NCBI RefSeq assembly: GCF_900129315.1
Contig: NZ_FQUS01000020.1
Location: 1 to 64,000 of the forward strand
Source: Fodinibius roseus
Lineage (GTDB): Bacteria; Bacteroidota; Rhodothermia; Balneolales; Balneolaceae
DNA: 64,000 nucleotides
Reading direction: 5' to 3'
The notes under the pieces are model-generated. The model ran no database searches, was not told the origin of the DNA, and worked only from the letters and a program-made list of their open reading frames with translations. Within the stretch, counting starts at the first letter, position 1. Every line of letters starts with the position of its first letter. The translations under genes were made by a program, and so were the position numbers. Positions 33,593 to 43,295 of this stretch are shown here, in pieces.

Positions 33593-35232
33593 CAATCATC
33601 CTCATTTGAAACTAACATGGCCCGTACCACCCTGGCAGCCTTGGTGGGCTTTAACTCAACCAGGTTTACAATTTCTTCCAGATTATATTTTCGTTCCTCC
33701 AGGGCCGGCTGGTCTTCGTCCTGTTCTTCAATATATTTCTTAAATTCATCCTTGCTCATTCCGCTGATCTGATCATCATCTCCGCTACTCATATATACCT
33801 GCTTATTCTTGCCGAAAGGAGAACCCACCAGCAATCCTTGTTCCCCGCTGATTGTTTGTTTCCGGAGGCTGTTAAGCAGGGCTATAATGGCCCCCAATGC
33901 TGCTAAAATGATGCCCCATCGGAAGATACGGCTCCACGGCCAGGGTTCTTCGAATAGGTTGCCTCTCGGACCCATATCGTCCGGATTCCAAAACTCAACC
34001 TGTTTGATGGTAATTCGATCGCCACGTTCCGGCTGCACGCCCAGAGCAGATCCCAGTACCTCCTGGAATTCTTCAATCTCTTCTTCGGAATAGGGCTCAT
34101 TCATCCACACTTCCTGTCCTTCTTCATTTTCCTGAAGCACCTGCTTTTGATTGAGCAGTACTGAAGCACTTATTTTACTTATATTGCCCTGCGCCTTTTT
34201 GTAGACTTCTTTTATCTCAGTGACCTCATAGTTGCGGGTGCGCGAGGTGACCTCATCTTCGGTGGTTGAGGTTACCGCCGTTTCTCCCCGGTCGTCTACG
34301 GGCGTAAACTCATCCATCGGTACCAGCTCCGATCCCTCCCGGGTATGGGTTTCTTCACTTTGCTGCTCCGATATCAGGGTTCTGCTTTCCGGGTCCACTT
34401 CATTGGATTCGCGGACCAGGCTGTCAAAGTTTTGTTCCACCGAAACCCTTAGAATGCTGTTTCCGGGTCCCAGTACCCGGTCCAGCATTGATTGACCGCG
34501 TTCCGTCAGATAGTTTTCGGTTTTTTGCTCAAGCTTCAGCTGCATATCTCCCGAGGCAAAACTGGTCCCTTCATCCTTGTTATCCGTCAACCGGTTTCCC
34601 GCCTGGTCAATCACCGTAACCCCCTGGGCATCCAGCCCTTCCACACTCCCCGCAATAAGAGAGGTTATACCATCTACATGCTTTTTTTCCAGGTTTTCGC
34701 CGCGTTGGAGTACAAGCAGCACCGATGCCGATGCGGAAACGGAGGTTTGTTCAAAAGGAGATCGCTCGGGCAGTACCAAATGAATTCTGGAAGATTCGAC
34801 CTGCTGCAAGCTATTGACCGAACGCGAGAGCTCTCCCTCGAGGGCCCGCCGGTTATTCAGCTGCTGCATGTAGTCGGTCATGCCCAGGGTTTTTGTATCA
34901 AACAGTTCATAGCCTTTCATATCAGACTTGGGAGCACCGATCGGAGCCAGCTCTATGCGAAGCTGATCCACCCGGTTTCCCTCCACATAGATAGACCGCC
35001 CGTTGTTTTCAAGCTTATAATCGACCGCGCGTTCATCCAACTCCTGAATGATTTCCTGGGCCGTTTCGCTTTCGATAGAACCAAAAAGAAGGGTATAGCT
35101 CGGCCGCAGGGACCAGTAAAAGAGTCCCCCCACAATTAAAATAATAGCTATTGCCAGGCCGGCAAACATGGTACGCTGTGCCGTACTGAGCGGTGCTACA
35201 AATTCCTTGAACCTTTCGGTAAAACTATTCAT
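33592..35232 (-). CDS. fliF: flagellar MS-ring protein
   Basis: FliF forms the MS-ring in the inner membrane. The 546-aa product has two membrane helices (about 24-43 and 430-452), ring-building motifs (LFGSIESETAQEIIQELDERAVDYKLE, then MTDYMQQLNNRRALEGELSRSVNSLQQVESSRIHLVLPERSPF) and a C-terminal FliG-binding tail. It lies 9 bp downstream of fliE. Length is near typical (about 550). Confidence 0.97.
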   Translation of the reverse strand: MNSFTERFKEFVAPLSTAQRTMFAGLAIAIILIVGGLFYWSLRPSYTLLFGSIESETAQEIIQELDERAVDYKLENNGRSIYVEGNRVDQLRIELAPIGAPKSDMKGYELFDTKTLGMTDYMQQLNNRRALEGELSRSVNSLQQVESSRIHLVLPERSPFEQTSVSASASVLLVLQRGENLEKKHVDGITSLIAGSVEGLDAQGVTVIDQAGNRLTDNKDEGTSFASGDMQLKLEQKTENYLTERGQSMLDRVLGPGNSILRVSVEQNFDSLVRESNEVDPESRTLISEQQSEETHTREGSELVPMDEFTPVDDRGETAVTSTTEDEVTSRTRNYEVTEIKEVYKKAQGNISKISASVLLNQKQVLQENEEGQEVWMNEPYSEEEIEEFQEVLGSALGVQPERGDRITIKQVEFWNPDDMGPRGNLFEEPWPWSRIFRWGIILAALGAIIALLNSLRKQTISGEQGLLVGSPFGKNKQVYMSSGDDDQISGMSKDEFKKYIEEQDEDQPALEERKYNLEEIVNLVELKPTKAARVVRAMLVSNEDD

Positions 35233-35241
35233 CTAACCTTC

Positions 35242-35565
35242 CTAAATTTGCATACGGCTTATTTCCTGGTAGGTCTCTACGGCCTTATTGCGAATCTCCA
35301 CCATCATTTCAAAACTCATTTGTGCCCGCTGCATGGATATCATGACATCATGCACATTGTCCGACTCGCCGGCTATAAAGTCCTGTACCTGCTGGTCTGA
35401 CGTTTTCATAGTCTCATCGACGCTGTTGATGGCATTCGACAACGCATCGGCGAACGATTGTTTATCTCCTTCTTCCCCTCCTGTTGCAATCTCCCGGCGC
35501 TGGGGCGACAACTCTATATTGTCGGTTTGCTGAACAACAGTGCCTAATTCTATGGGATTAATCAT
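35242..35565 (-). CDS. fliE: hook-basal body complex protein FliE
   Basis: FliE joins the MS-ring to the rod. The 107-aa protein has the conserved C-terminal half (SFADALSNAINSVDETMKTSDQQVQDFIAGESDNVHDVMISMQRAQMSFEMMVEIRNKAVETYQEISRMQI). Size and position between flgC and fliF are canonical. Confidence 0.96.
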   Translation of the reverse strand: MINPIELGTVVQQTDNIELSPQRREIATGGEEGDKQSFADALSNAINSVDETMKTSDQQVQDFIAGESDNVHDVMISMQRAQMSFEMMVEIRNKAVETYQEISRMQI

Positions 35566-35621
35566 CTCGGTCTAACTTGTTTTAATTCTTGATTCCGAAT
35601 GGCTGGAGCTTTTTATTTGCG

Positions 35622-36119
35622 CTAAATTTGGAGCGATCGTTTCATAATTTCCTTCTCTGCTTCAATACTGCTTAAATTCGCTTCGTACAGCTTGTTTGCA
35701 CTGACCATTTCAGTCATTTCCCGAACCATATCTATATCCGGATACCGAACCATTCCCTCTTCATTGGCATCGGGATGATTCGGATCGTATTCATAACGGA
35801 AACTATCCTGCTGGGTTATCTCATAAGAGGGACCCAGGTTGGCGCTCCTCCCGCCTGTGGACGGGCGTTCTACGGTAGCAAAGTGCTGCTGCCGCGTACG
35901 CTTCAGGGAGGACATGCTCTCGGCCAGCGTCTGTTTAAAGTTAGCCGGACCAGGTGCCGAAGTACGCACCGACTGGGGCTTATAAACATTTCCTGCTCCC
36001 CCGGATGCCGTCGTGTTAGCGTTAGCAATATTTTGGGAAGCAACATTAATCCGTTCCCGTTGAACGGAAAGTCCCTGTGCTGCCGTTTGAAAAGCCGATG
36101 ATATTCTATCTGGTATCAT
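35622..36119 (-). CDS. flgC: flagellar proximal rod protein FlgC
   Basis: FlgC is a proximal rod subunit. The 165-aa protein carries the rod N-terminal pattern (FQTAAQGLSVQRERINVASQNIANANTTAS) and the C-terminal VRYPDIDMVREMTEMVSANKLYEANLSSIEAEKEIMKRSLQI. Length is slightly above typical. It follows flgB by 11 bp. Confidence 0.96.
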   Translation of the reverse strand: MIPDRISSAFQTAAQGLSVQRERINVASQNIANANTTASGGAGNVYKPQSVRTSAPGPANFKQTLAESMSSLKRTRQQHFATVERPSTGGRSANLGPSYEITQQDSFRYEYDPNHPDANEEGMVRYPDIDMVREMTEMVSANKLYEANLSSIEAEKEIMKRSLQI

Positions 36120-36130
36120 ATGGGTCGTTG

Positions 36131-36475
36131 TTAGCGATTAGTACTGGTTATACCGGTTCTCAGCATATCAAAATGGTGACGCAGCGAGCGTGTAACAAGC
36201 TGAACCCGCATTTGGGTGTCAGCCATCTCTATCAGCTCATTCTCCAATACCACATCTTCGCCGGTTTCTTTAATACTGGGATTGACCTTTTGCATGCCTG
36301 ACACGCCTTCGGATTCCCGCACTTTTTGGAGTTCATTTTCAAATTGAACCTCATGCTTTTTGTACCCCGGCGTGTCGATATTAGCAATGTTCGATGAAGA
36401 TACCCGCTGGCGCAACGTGTAGCTGTCCATAGCTTTAGCCAGTAATTGACTGTGACTGCTGTCTATGATATGCAT
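36131..36475 (-). CDS. flgB: flagellar proximal rod protein FlgB
   Basis: FlgB is the innermost rod subunit. From the ATG at 36475 it is 114 aa (MHIIDSSHSQLLAKAMDSYTLRQRVSSSNIANIDTPGYKKHEVQFENEL), with the rod signature SNIANIDTPGYK. An in-frame TTG at 36499 is considered unlikely. The gene heads the large basal-body operon. A sigma-54 promoter (36601-36615) lies upstream and gives a leader of about 115 nt. Confidence 0.95.
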   Translation of the reverse strand: MHIIDSSHSQLLAKAMDSYTLRQRVSSSNIANIDTPGYKKHEVQFENELQKVRESEGVSGMQKVNPSIKETGEDVVLENELIEMADTQMRVQLVTRSLRHHFDMLRTGITSTNR

Positions 36476-36884
36476 GCTTATCGTTTTATTGATTATCAAA
36501 AGTTTATTATCAGCCGCCTGTTACAGGCAGGGTATTTTACAAATCAGGTGTATTTACTCCGTTTCCTCAACACCTGACAAGCATCCGGTTTATGTTACAG
36601 GCAATAGCTATGCCAGACCGTCTCACTGCTCAAAACAATAATTAAAACCCTTCTGAGGAAACGGGTTTTGGTAAATCAACTGCATAATTAACCGCCCGGA
36701 GGTAATTTTTTCCTCATTATCTATTATTTCCATAAGCCATTTAAGTATGATTCGAAAGAACTGATAATATACTATCCCATATCTCTCTCCCGTTTGAATT
36801 AAAGCGAGAGGTCTTTGTGGGATTACTGTCCAACTTTTTTTATTATACCAGATTGGGGGCAATATTATCGAGTTACCAGAATTA
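36476..36884. other. divergent promoter region between flgB and the histidine kinase
   Basis: No gene is visible. It contains the sigma-54 site for flgB at 36601-36615 on the minus strand. No comparable box was seen for the plus-strand kinase. The part at 36650-36860 is A+T-rich and could bind the NtrC-type activator; no clear repeat of an enhancer motif was found by eye. Confidence 0.5.
36601..36615 (-). promoter_or_regulatory. sigma-54 promoter for flgB operon
   Basis: On the minus strand the sequence reads TGGCATAGCTATTGC. This matches the -24/-12 consensus TGGCAC-N5-TTGC with only one change and exactly ten bases between GG and GC. It points toward flgB, whose ATG lies about 125 bases downstream. 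The NtrC-type regulator at 913 is the natural activator candidate. Confidence 0.8.
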
Positions 36885-37850
36885 ATGAATAAACACGCAG
36901 GTTCGGATCCCGCCTTTATAATAGAGATGAACAACAGAATAATCCGTGATGTCAACGAAGCGGCAATTACGGGTTGCGACCGTTATAATCCTATTGGCAA
37001 GAATCTTGAACAGATCATTTATGTTGTAAAGGATGTTGGCAATGCTATATCACCGGCTTACTTCAATGGGCTGTGGTACACCCTCCAACAGGAGACCCTG
37101 ATCTGGGAAGGGACACCCCATATCAAAATAACCCTGCAACACCGAGAGGAGATCCCCGATAACGAGACGCTGCACTCTTTAAAAAATATGATCGGCTTTT
37201 TACTGCATCGCATTCGTTCTCCCCTCACGGGTATGCAGGGCTATGCTCATATGGCAGAAGGACAATTGGGGAATACATCCAGTGCAAAATATCTCAGGAA
37301 AATCAATGCGGGTATTGAAAACCTGTTTGACCTGCTCGATGACCTGGAGTCTCTGCAGGAAATATCCCTTAAAGAAATTGAAGTCAATAATTATTCTGCT
37401 GAAACGGTACCCATCATAAAAGAAATTATTTCGGAATACCCACCGGAAATCCAACAAAGAATCACATTTTTGTACTCAGCAGAGAACGAGCAGCTTTTGC
37501 GTTGTAGTCCGGCCGATCTGAGACGGATCCTGACGGAACTTATTGATAATGCAGTTGATCACGCTCCTGCCAAAGATGGAAATAACATTACGATCGAGCT
37601 TCCCTCCGACCAGGCGGTAAAAATTTCTCATGACGGGAACCTCATTCCGAAATCCATTGCCCGACAGCTGTTTTTTCCCTTTGTGACCGGCAAAGCTACA
37701 AAACTGGGGATCGGTTTAACCATGGCCATACTCTATGCCAAACGATATAAGGGGACCATCTTCCTGACGGATAACAACCCATTTCGAGGGGTATCTTTTA
37801 CTTTTTGTCTCCCGCCGTCGGATCCTTCCACCTCCAGCTCACTATTGTAG
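36885..37850 (+). CDS. soluble histidine kinase, likely partner of the sigma-54 regulator
   Basis: This 321-aa protein has no membrane segment. Residues about 5-85 look PAS-like. The dimerisation box holds the phospho-acceptor His108 (LLHRIRSPLTGMQGY), and an ATPase domain follows with an N-box (ELIDNAVDHA; Asn222), F-box (LFFPFVTGK) and G2 (LGIGLTMAI). The G1 box is degenerate (ISHDGNLIP instead of DxGxG). Architecture resembles FlrB/FleS-type soluble kinases. Position next to the flgB sigma-54 promoter and the absence of another kinase beside the regulator at 913 suggest a cognate pair; this is inference. Confidence 0.85.
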   Translation: MNKHAGSDPAFIIEMNNRIIRDVNEAAITGCDRYNPIGKNLEQIIYVVKDVGNAISPAYFNGLWYTLQQETLIWEGTPHIKITLQHREEIPDNETLHSLKNMIGFLLHRIRSPLTGMQGYAHMAEGQLGNTSSAKYLRKINAGIENLFDLLDDLESLQEISLKEIEVNNYSAETVPIIKEIISEYPPEIQQRITFLYSAENEQLLRCSPADLRRILTELIDNAVDHAPAKDGNNITIELPSDQAVKISHDGNLIPKSIARQLFFPFVTGKATKLGIGLTMAILYAKRYKGTIFLTDNNPFRGVSFTFCLPPSDPSTSSSLL

Positions 37851-38404
37851 TCGTATTTGTATATCCCCTCTCATTCTTTAGCTGATCGTAATAATTCTTT
37901 ATATGTACAAACCATATAGGCCTGTATCACGAAAGATCGAAACTTTATACAAGGTCTACTTCGGCTCACGAAACCCCTGATAGCAGGACTGTGACTACGC
38001 TGACAATGAGGAAAACAGTCTCATTACACCGACCTCATCCCCCGCAGGTTCGACACGGCTCTTAATATATTATGCAGATATCGTTTGCCGGTGCTTCACA
38101 GGAGCCGGACCACAGGCATTACCTGCCAGCGGTGCTGAAATAATTCATCTTCCAATAGCTTCCCCGGGACCGGAATAAGGGCACCGGCCCGGTCATTTCC
38201 CGCTCCTTCAGCCTCTCTCTCGATCGCGGGCTTCCTTGCTTATTTTGTCAGGGGGATCTTCAAAACCAGCCGGCAACCATGGGGTACTAAAGCTGCCTGC
38301 AAAAAAGGGTGCCCCTTATTCCGGAGGACACCCTTCGAACATCTGCAGTTTATAAGATTTGCCGCCCGGGTATCCCCGACAGCCTACGCACGTTACCGCT
38401 CCCT
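37851..38404. other. intergenic region between convergent kinase and MCP genes
   Basis: About 550 bases without a gene I can support. The 3' part holds the terminator of the MCP gene (38301-38335). The remainder shows G+C-rich patches (for example 38160-38215) but no recognised repeat or RNA. Confidence 0.5.
38301..38335 (-). terminator. rho-independent terminator after the MCP gene
   Basis: On the minus strand AAGGGTG (38335-38329) pairs with CACCCTT (38311-38305) across a 17-nt loop that can extend the stem, followed by Ts (38306-38301). It ends the cheW-mcp transcript about 70 bases past the MCP stop. Confidence 0.75.
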
Positions 38405-40441
38405 TTAAAACCCGCTGAAATCGTCTTCATCCTCACCAAAGGGGATCAGCTGCGCCCCCCCGTTGCCATGGTGGCCGTTGGACGGGCTCTTCTGCTGGTA
38501 CTGTCCCGGCGCCGACCCCTGCCCGTTACTCTTGCTCTTCCGGGCATAACCGTTTCCATTTCCATTCCCGCTGTGCCCGTTCGACCCGTGGGCGTTGTTG
38601 GATCCCCCGTTCCAGGAATAGCTCTGCTTCCGGCTCCCCTGCCCGTCAACTCCGCCCACCAGCGAGGTTAGCTCATCAACAATGTTGTTGAGCTCGGAGG
38701 CCTGCGAGGACAACTCCTCGGCCGAGCTGGCCGCCTCTTCGGAGGTCGACGCATTGCCCTGCACCGCCTCGTCCATTTCCGAGACCGCGGAGTTGATCTC
38801 CTGCACCCCGGTCGCCTGCTCCTTGGCCGCCGCCGCGATTTCCACCACCAGCGTATTGACGTTATTGACGCTGTCCTTAATCTTCTGCAGGTTTTCGGCC
38901 ACTTCGTCCGCCACCTTGGCCCCCCGCTTCGAACTCTCCTGGGAACTTTCGATCAGCGCCGAGGTATTCTGGGCCGCTTCGGCGCTGCGCTGGGCCAGAT
39001 TCCGTACCTCCTCGGCCACCACCGCAAACCCCTTGCCCGCCTCTCCGGCGCGCGCCGCCTCCACGGCGGCATTCAGGGCCAGCAGGTTGGTCTGAAAGGC
39101 GATGTCATCGATCGTTTCAATAATCCTGGAGGTCTGATCGGAGGAGTCCTTGATCTCTTCCATCGCCCCTTTCATGCGCTCCATCGCCTCCACGCCTTCT
39201 TCCACCATCGGCTTGGCTTCCCGCATCGCAGCCTCGGCCTCCCCGGAGTTCTCGGCCGACTGGGTCACCTGCGAGGAGATCTCCTCGAGGGCCGAGGTCG
39301 TCTCCTCCAGGCCTGCCGCCTGCTCGCTGGAGCTCTCCGCCAGGTCCTGGCTGGCACCAGAGAGCTGTCCCGCTGAAGCATCTACCTGGCTTGCACCGCT
39401 GCTGAGCCGATCGATCATACTATTAAGGGCAGCATTTATGGTCCGACCTACGTAAAGGCCAAAGAACAGAGCTCCCAGTACAGCCACCAAGGCGCCTATA
39501 CTTATAATCCAAATATACTGAGAAGAGGTTGAGGCTGTTAGCGTTGCTTTTTCGCGGGCACTGTTCTCAGCCGCTTCAGCAACCATCATAACATCATTTG
39601 TAAGAGCCTGGAAAGCTGTAGTTGTATTTTCTACCGCATTTAACAATGAGGTGTGAGTTTGTTCCATCTGCTCAACATCTTCCATATTTCGACCCTGAAC
39701 AGTCAAAGCCTCATCAAGAAAACCGCGGCCCGCGGATCCAGTAGCCATGCCATTACGCAGAGATACCAACTCTTGACGCAAATTAGCATAATTTTCTTTA
39801 ATTCCTTGCCAATACGTTTCATTATTTTCTGCCAATGCCAGTCCGATCAGACGCTGATTGTCAACTATTTTCATTCGGAGAGTTGCAACATCAAGGGACT
39901 GTGTTGCATTCGGATCGTCCAGGTAGTTATTCAATATTGCAATAAGCTCATCCGACGTATCTTTAACCTCGGTTTTTTTTATCTCCAATGTTTGGGAAGC
40001 CTGCTGAAAATTTTCAATACTTGTTCGAAAACGAGTCACTTCTTGCTTAAGCCCGGGAATTTTTTCTTCCAATACAGGAAGATCATAGTTATCCGTAAGC
40101 ACCTGCAATTCCTGGATTTCGCCGTTTATTTTATCGAAGCGGGCAATTGCTTGTTCAAATATTTCATGATCATTTAATTGACTATATTTTAAATATTCAG
40201 TGTTGGCATCCCTTACCGCCTGATCCAACGCCTGCGAGCTGCCCCACTCCGGCAAATTAACCTCATCCAGTTCTGCTGCATAGCCATCTATTATATTAAA
40301 AGCGTAGATTGCCACGGCACCGAGGAGAAGCGTAATGGTTACGGCTCCGGTTGTTAAACTCATGATTCGTTTCGCGATCGTCCAGTCGCTTTTTTTGACG
40401 GATGAACCCAGACCACTTGTTAGTTTATTTATTAAATTCAT
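38405..40441 (-). CDS. methyl-accepting chemotaxis protein
   Basis: This 678-aa receptor has a membrane helix at about 27-50, a four-helix-bundle-like periplasmic sensor (about 51-300), a second helix (about 306-330) and a cytoplasmic signalling domain with the hairpin core [50 protein letters not shown]. No clear HAMP domain is visible after TM2. The C-terminus is a Gly/Asn/Ser-rich linker ending in an acidic tail (EDEDDFSGF). DNA for the cytoplasmic half (below about 39430) is markedly richer in G+C than that for the sensor half, which hints at domain shuffling. It follows cheW by 45 bp. Confidence 0.95.
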   Translation of the reverse strand: MNLINKLTSGLGSSVKKSDWTIAKRIMSLTTGAVTITLLLGAVAIYAFNIIDGYAAELDEVNLPEWGSSQALDQAVRDANTEYLKYSQLNDHEIFEQAIARFDKINGEIQELQVLTDNYDLPVLEEKIPGLKQEVTRFRTSIENFQQASQTLEIKKTEVKDTSDELIAILNNYLDDPNATQSLDVATLRMKIVDNQRLIGLALAENNETYWQGIKENYANLRQELVSLRNGMATGSAGRGFLDEALTVQGRNMEDVEQMEQTHTSLLNAVENTTTAFQALTNDVMMVAEAAENSAREKATLTASTSSQYIWIISIGALVAVLGALFFGLYVGRTINAALNSMIDRLSSGASQVDASAGQLSGASQDLAESSSEQAAGLEETTSALEEISSQVTQSAENSGEAEAAMREAKPMVEEGVEAMERMKGAMEEIKDSSDQTSRIIETIDDIAFQTNLLALNAAVEAARAGEAGKGFAVVAEEVRNLAQRSAEAAQNTSALIESSQESSKRGAKVADEVAENLQKIKDSVNNVNTLVVEIAAAAKEQATGVQEINSAVSEMDEAVQGNASTSEEAASSAEELSSQASELNNIVDELTSLVGGVDGQGSRKQSYSWNGGSNNAHGSNGHSGNGNGNGYARKSKSNGQGSAPGQYQQKSPSNGHHGNGGAQLIPFGEDEDDFSGF

Positions 40442-40486
40442 AACGCTATTCTGTTCTATTTATCTATTTATATTAATTGGTCAAGT

Positions 40487-41008
40487 TTATTTATTTGCTT
40501 CTTCTCTCATGGATGTCTCCAGCACCTTCTGAGGCACGTCAAACAAAACTTCATGGACTTCGATAATCATTTTCACCGAATCCTGAAGCTTGCCGAGACC
40601 GGCCAAATATTTACCCTGATCATCCACGCCCACGGTAGGGACCTCTTCGATATCCTCTGTTTCTATATCCACGACTTCTGAAACCTTGTCCACCAGAATA
40701 CCCATCAGGTATCCATCATCCTGAATGACGATAATACAGGTTTCGTCGGTGTCATCAACCTTGTTGAGCCCGAACCGTGTCCGCAGATTCATAACCGGAA
40801 CTATTTTCCCCCGCAAGTTCAGCACTCCCCTTATATAAGAGGGCATTTTCGGAACCGGGGTAATATTCATCAATCCGATTATTTCCTGGACTTTTAAAAT
40901 CTCGATAGCATATTCTTCCTGACCCAGAAAAAAGGTCAAAAATTTTCCGCCTTCTATATCGGGACCCTCATTCTGTTTTTTTTCTTCTTTAACTGCTGTA
41001 TCACTCAT
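40487..41008 (-). CDS. cheW: chemotaxis coupling protein
   Basis: CheW links receptors to CheA. From the ATG at 41008 (preferred over an upstream TTG at 41038) the protein has 173 aa with the CheW fold motifs: KFLTFFLGQEEYAIEILKVQEIIG, SYIRGVLNLRGKIVPVMNLRTRFG, and ILVDKVSEVVDIETEDIEEVP. It is preceded by an FliA-type promoter at 41142-41168 and precedes the MCP gene. Confidence 0.95.
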   Translation of the reverse strand: MSDTAVKEEKKQNEGPDIEGGKFLTFFLGQEEYAIEILKVQEIIGLMNITPVPKMPSYIRGVLNLRGKIVPVMNLRTRFGLNKVDDTDETCIIVIQDDGYLMGILVDKVSEVVDIETEDIEEVPTVGVDDQGKYLAGLGKLQDSVKMIIEVHEVLFDVPQKVLETSMREEANK

Positions 41009-41141
41009 AAGAACCTTTTTTTTTATTTTTGTAGCCAATTAACACGCTGTGGGACTTCAGGATCTGTACAGGCATCGCTCCTTTTTCGAATGGACTGCTC
41101 TCGTATTCGATTAATGCCCCAGTGTGCCAACCTATACGCTA

Positions 41142-41168
41142 TTATCGGTGGAAACACCGCTTTCTTAA
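41142..41168 (-). promoter_or_regulatory. FliA (sigma-28) promoter for cheW-mcp
   Basis: On the minus strand the sequence reads TTAA-N15-ACCGATAA, with TTTAAGAAA around the -35. The predicted start lies near 41135, leaving a leader of about 125 nt before cheW. The motif and spacing equal those before cheY (48332-48358). Confidence 0.78.
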
Positions 41169-41228
41169 ACTTTTTAAAGCAACGGTAACATTTTCTTTTC
41201 ATGAACCATGGAGGGAACCGGCTTTTAC

Positions 41229-41600
41229 TTAGCTTGTTATATCCAGCATTTTTTTCCTGAGATTTTCAGGTGTAAAGGGCTTGTGGACAAAACCCGCGCC
41301 TTGTCTGTCGATCTCTTCAATACGGCCCTTGTTGCTTTCCGTGGAAACGATCAGCACGGGCAATTTTTTTGTCGCTTCCTGCTGCCTTACTCTGCTCAGC
41401 ATTTCCATACCATCCATAACCGGCATATTAATATCAATAAATAGAAAGTCCACCTCTCCCCTGTCCAATACCAGAAGCCCTTCCCTGCCATTTTCGGCTT
41501 CATAAATCTGGTTCACATCAAGACCGCACAAGCGGATGGTCTTTATTATCATTTTCCTCATGACGGCGCTGTCGTCGACAACAAGTATGTTTATAGCCAT
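41229..41600 (-). CDS. cheY: CheY-family single-domain response regulator
   Basis: The 123-aa receiver domain has acidic residues at 9-10, phospho-acceptor Asp56 (FLFIDINMP), a Ser/Thr after beta-4 (VSTES) and a conserved Lys (HKPFTPENLRKKM). It is the second CheY-like protein of the cluster and lies 29 bp downstream of cheB. Whether it reaches FliM or acts as a phosphate sink cannot be told from sequence. Confidence 0.93.
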   Translation of the reverse strand: MAINILVVDDSAVMRKMIIKTIRLCGLDVNQIYEAENGREGLLVLDRGEVDFLFIDINMPVMDGMEMLSRVRQQEATKKLPVLIVSTESNKGRIEEIDRQGAGFVHKPFTPENLRKKMLDITS

Positions 41601-41629
41601 TGGTTTCTATTTTTTATCGTTAAATACTG

Positions 41630-42679
41630 TTAAGCCGTTTTTTTCCTGGCACGGCTGATTATAGCATCCGCTATTTTTGACAGCGGCAGCACCTGGGCCA
41701 CGGCTCCCAGTTCATCCGCCACCTTGGGCATGCCGTATACGACACAACTCCCTTCGTTTTGCCCGATCGTAAATGCCCCTTTTTCTTTCATAGCCAGCAA
41801 TCCTTTTGCGCCATCCGAACCCATACCGGTTAAAATGACACCGGTTGCATTGATGCCGGCTGACTCCGCTACCGAATTGAACAGTACGTCGACACTCGGA
41901 CGATGGTGGTGGACCGGGGGGCCCTGCTTTACCTTGCTGTAATATTTAGCACCTCGTTTTTCTACCTGCATGTGGTAATTACCGGGAGCTATCAATACCT
42001 GCCCGGGGCGTATCCAGTCTCCATTTTCTGCCTCCTTGACATTCACATGGCATACGGTATCCAGTCGTTCGGCAAAACTACGGGTAAAAACCGGCGGCAT
42101 ATGCTGCACAATCACCATCCCGGGTAGATTAGGTGGCAGGGCCGGCAATATCTCCTCCAATGCTTTGGTCCCGCCCGTAGACGCCCCGACGGCTATGATT
42201 TTCTTCGTGGTCTCCTTTAACCGGGCTTGCGGCATTTTTTGCCCGTTCGGTTTCCCCGTTTGTTTCGGGGCGACGACACCCTTATTAAACCGGGCCACCG
42301 AAGCAGCACGCACCGCATGAATAATTTCCCGGGATATATTCTGTGTTGAATAGGCTGAACCCGGCTTACATATCACATCCACCGCCCCCAGCCGGAGAGC
42401 TGTCAATGCATTTTCACTGTTTTTAGGCGTTAACGAACTGACCACCACCACCGGCATGGGATGATGTTCCATCAGCTTGGAAAGAAACGAAAGTCCGTCC
42501 ATACGAGGCATTTCAAGGTCAAGCGTCAACACGTCCGGATTGAGTTTGGCAATTTTTTCCCGCGCCACGTACGGGTTAAAAGCCGTGCCTACCACCTCTA
42601 TATCCTTCTGTTTGTTTAATTCTTTTCTTAACAGCTGTCTCACCAGCGCCGAGTCGTCGACCACCAATACTTTAATCAT
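41630..42679 (-). CDS. cheB: chemotaxis protein-glutamate methylesterase/deamidase
   Basis: CheB removes receptor methyl groups when phosphorylated. The 349-aa product has a receiver domain (Asp54 in TLDLEMP) and a C-terminal esterase domain with catalytic Ser (VGASTGGTKALEEIL), His (IVQHMPPVFTRSFAERLD) and Asp (LTGMGSDGAKGLLAMK). The two domains are joined by a basic linker. It overlaps the CheX-like gene by 4 bp (ATGA). Confidence 0.96.
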   Translation of the reverse strand: MIKVLVVDDSALVRQLLRKELNKQKDIEVVGTAFNPYVAREKIAKLNPDVLTLDLEMPRMDGLSFLSKLMEHHPMPVVVVSSLTPKNSENALTALRLGAVDVICKPGSAYSTQNISREIIHAVRAASVARFNKGVVAPKQTGKPNGQKMPQARLKETTKKIIAVGASTGGTKALEEILPALPPNLPGMVIVQHMPPVFTRSFAERLDTVCHVNVKEAENGDWIRPGQVLIAPGNYHMQVEKRGAKYYSKVKQGPPVHHHRPSVDVLFNSVAESAGINATGVILTGMGSDGAKGLLAMKEKGAFTIGQNEGSCVVYGMPKVADELGAVAQVLPLSKIADAIISRARKKTA

Positions 42680-43215
42680 AGCTCTTCCTCCATCGTGTAA
42701 TACACAGTTATCCGCACGGCACCTTCATCCAAATAAACGTGAACCGATTCTTTTTTCATAGCGTCTATATCTCCATCCATATTCTCTGTCTCTTGCAAAA
42801 CAGACGGAGGTTCTATGTAACAGATCTGATCATCATGAGCAAAAAGAGGTACGGTATTACCGCAGATGATATTCGCAACCTCACAGAGGGCTCCTGATTT
42901 TTCCTCCGCATCGGGGGCTTCAATTCCCAGCATATTCGCAGCCATTGCTGTTAAAAACTCCCCGGAGGAGGGTTCAATAATCATTTTTCCCGTGGCAGCG
43001 CCGTTAAAACCGACCACCGACCGGATTCCCTTTTCAAAGAAGTTTCTCTCTTTCTCATCTGCTGCCTCCCACTCTTCAAGAGGAAACATATAACAGGTAA
43101 CTTCAAACGTGTTTACGACTATATCGTATATTTTGTCTTTATAATTGTCACTCTTAACCATGTTTTCCATATCCTTGTATGTATTCAGCTTTATTGGCCT
43201 TTTATAGCTGTCCAT
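42676..43215 (-). CDS. CheX-like phosphatase-domain protein
   Basis: From the ATG at 43215 (a TTG at 43239 is less likely) the protein has 179 aa. It shows the CheC/CheX/FliY-type motif with ExxN (GALCEVANIICGNTVPLF, about 114-131), which in CheX and CheC lines the CheY-P hydrolysis site, here as a single copy. It follows cheD by 80 bp and overlaps cheB. A role in dephosphorylating CheY-P is a family-based inference. It is the second CheX-type gene in the operon. Confidence 0.78.
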   Translation of the reverse strand: MDSYKRPIKLNTYKDMENMVKSDNYKDKIYDIVVNTFEVTCYMFPLEEWEAADEKERNFFEKGIRSVVGFNGAATGKMIIEPSSGEFLTAMAANMLGIEAPDAEEKSGALCEVANIICGNTVPLFAHDDQICYIEPPSVLQETENMDGDIDAMKKESVHVYLDEGAVRITVYYTMEEEL

Positions 43216-43295
43216 ATTTTTATCGCCTAAATATGACAACTATTAAGCCCAAACTATTATATAATCAATGTTAATATTATATACTTTTCCTTTTC

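Noticed and set aside
41109-41127. sigma-54-like sequence upstream of cheW (TGGCACACTGGGGCA on the minus strand)
   Set aside because: GG and GC are separated by nine bases instead of ten; the FliA-type box nearby is a better explanation.
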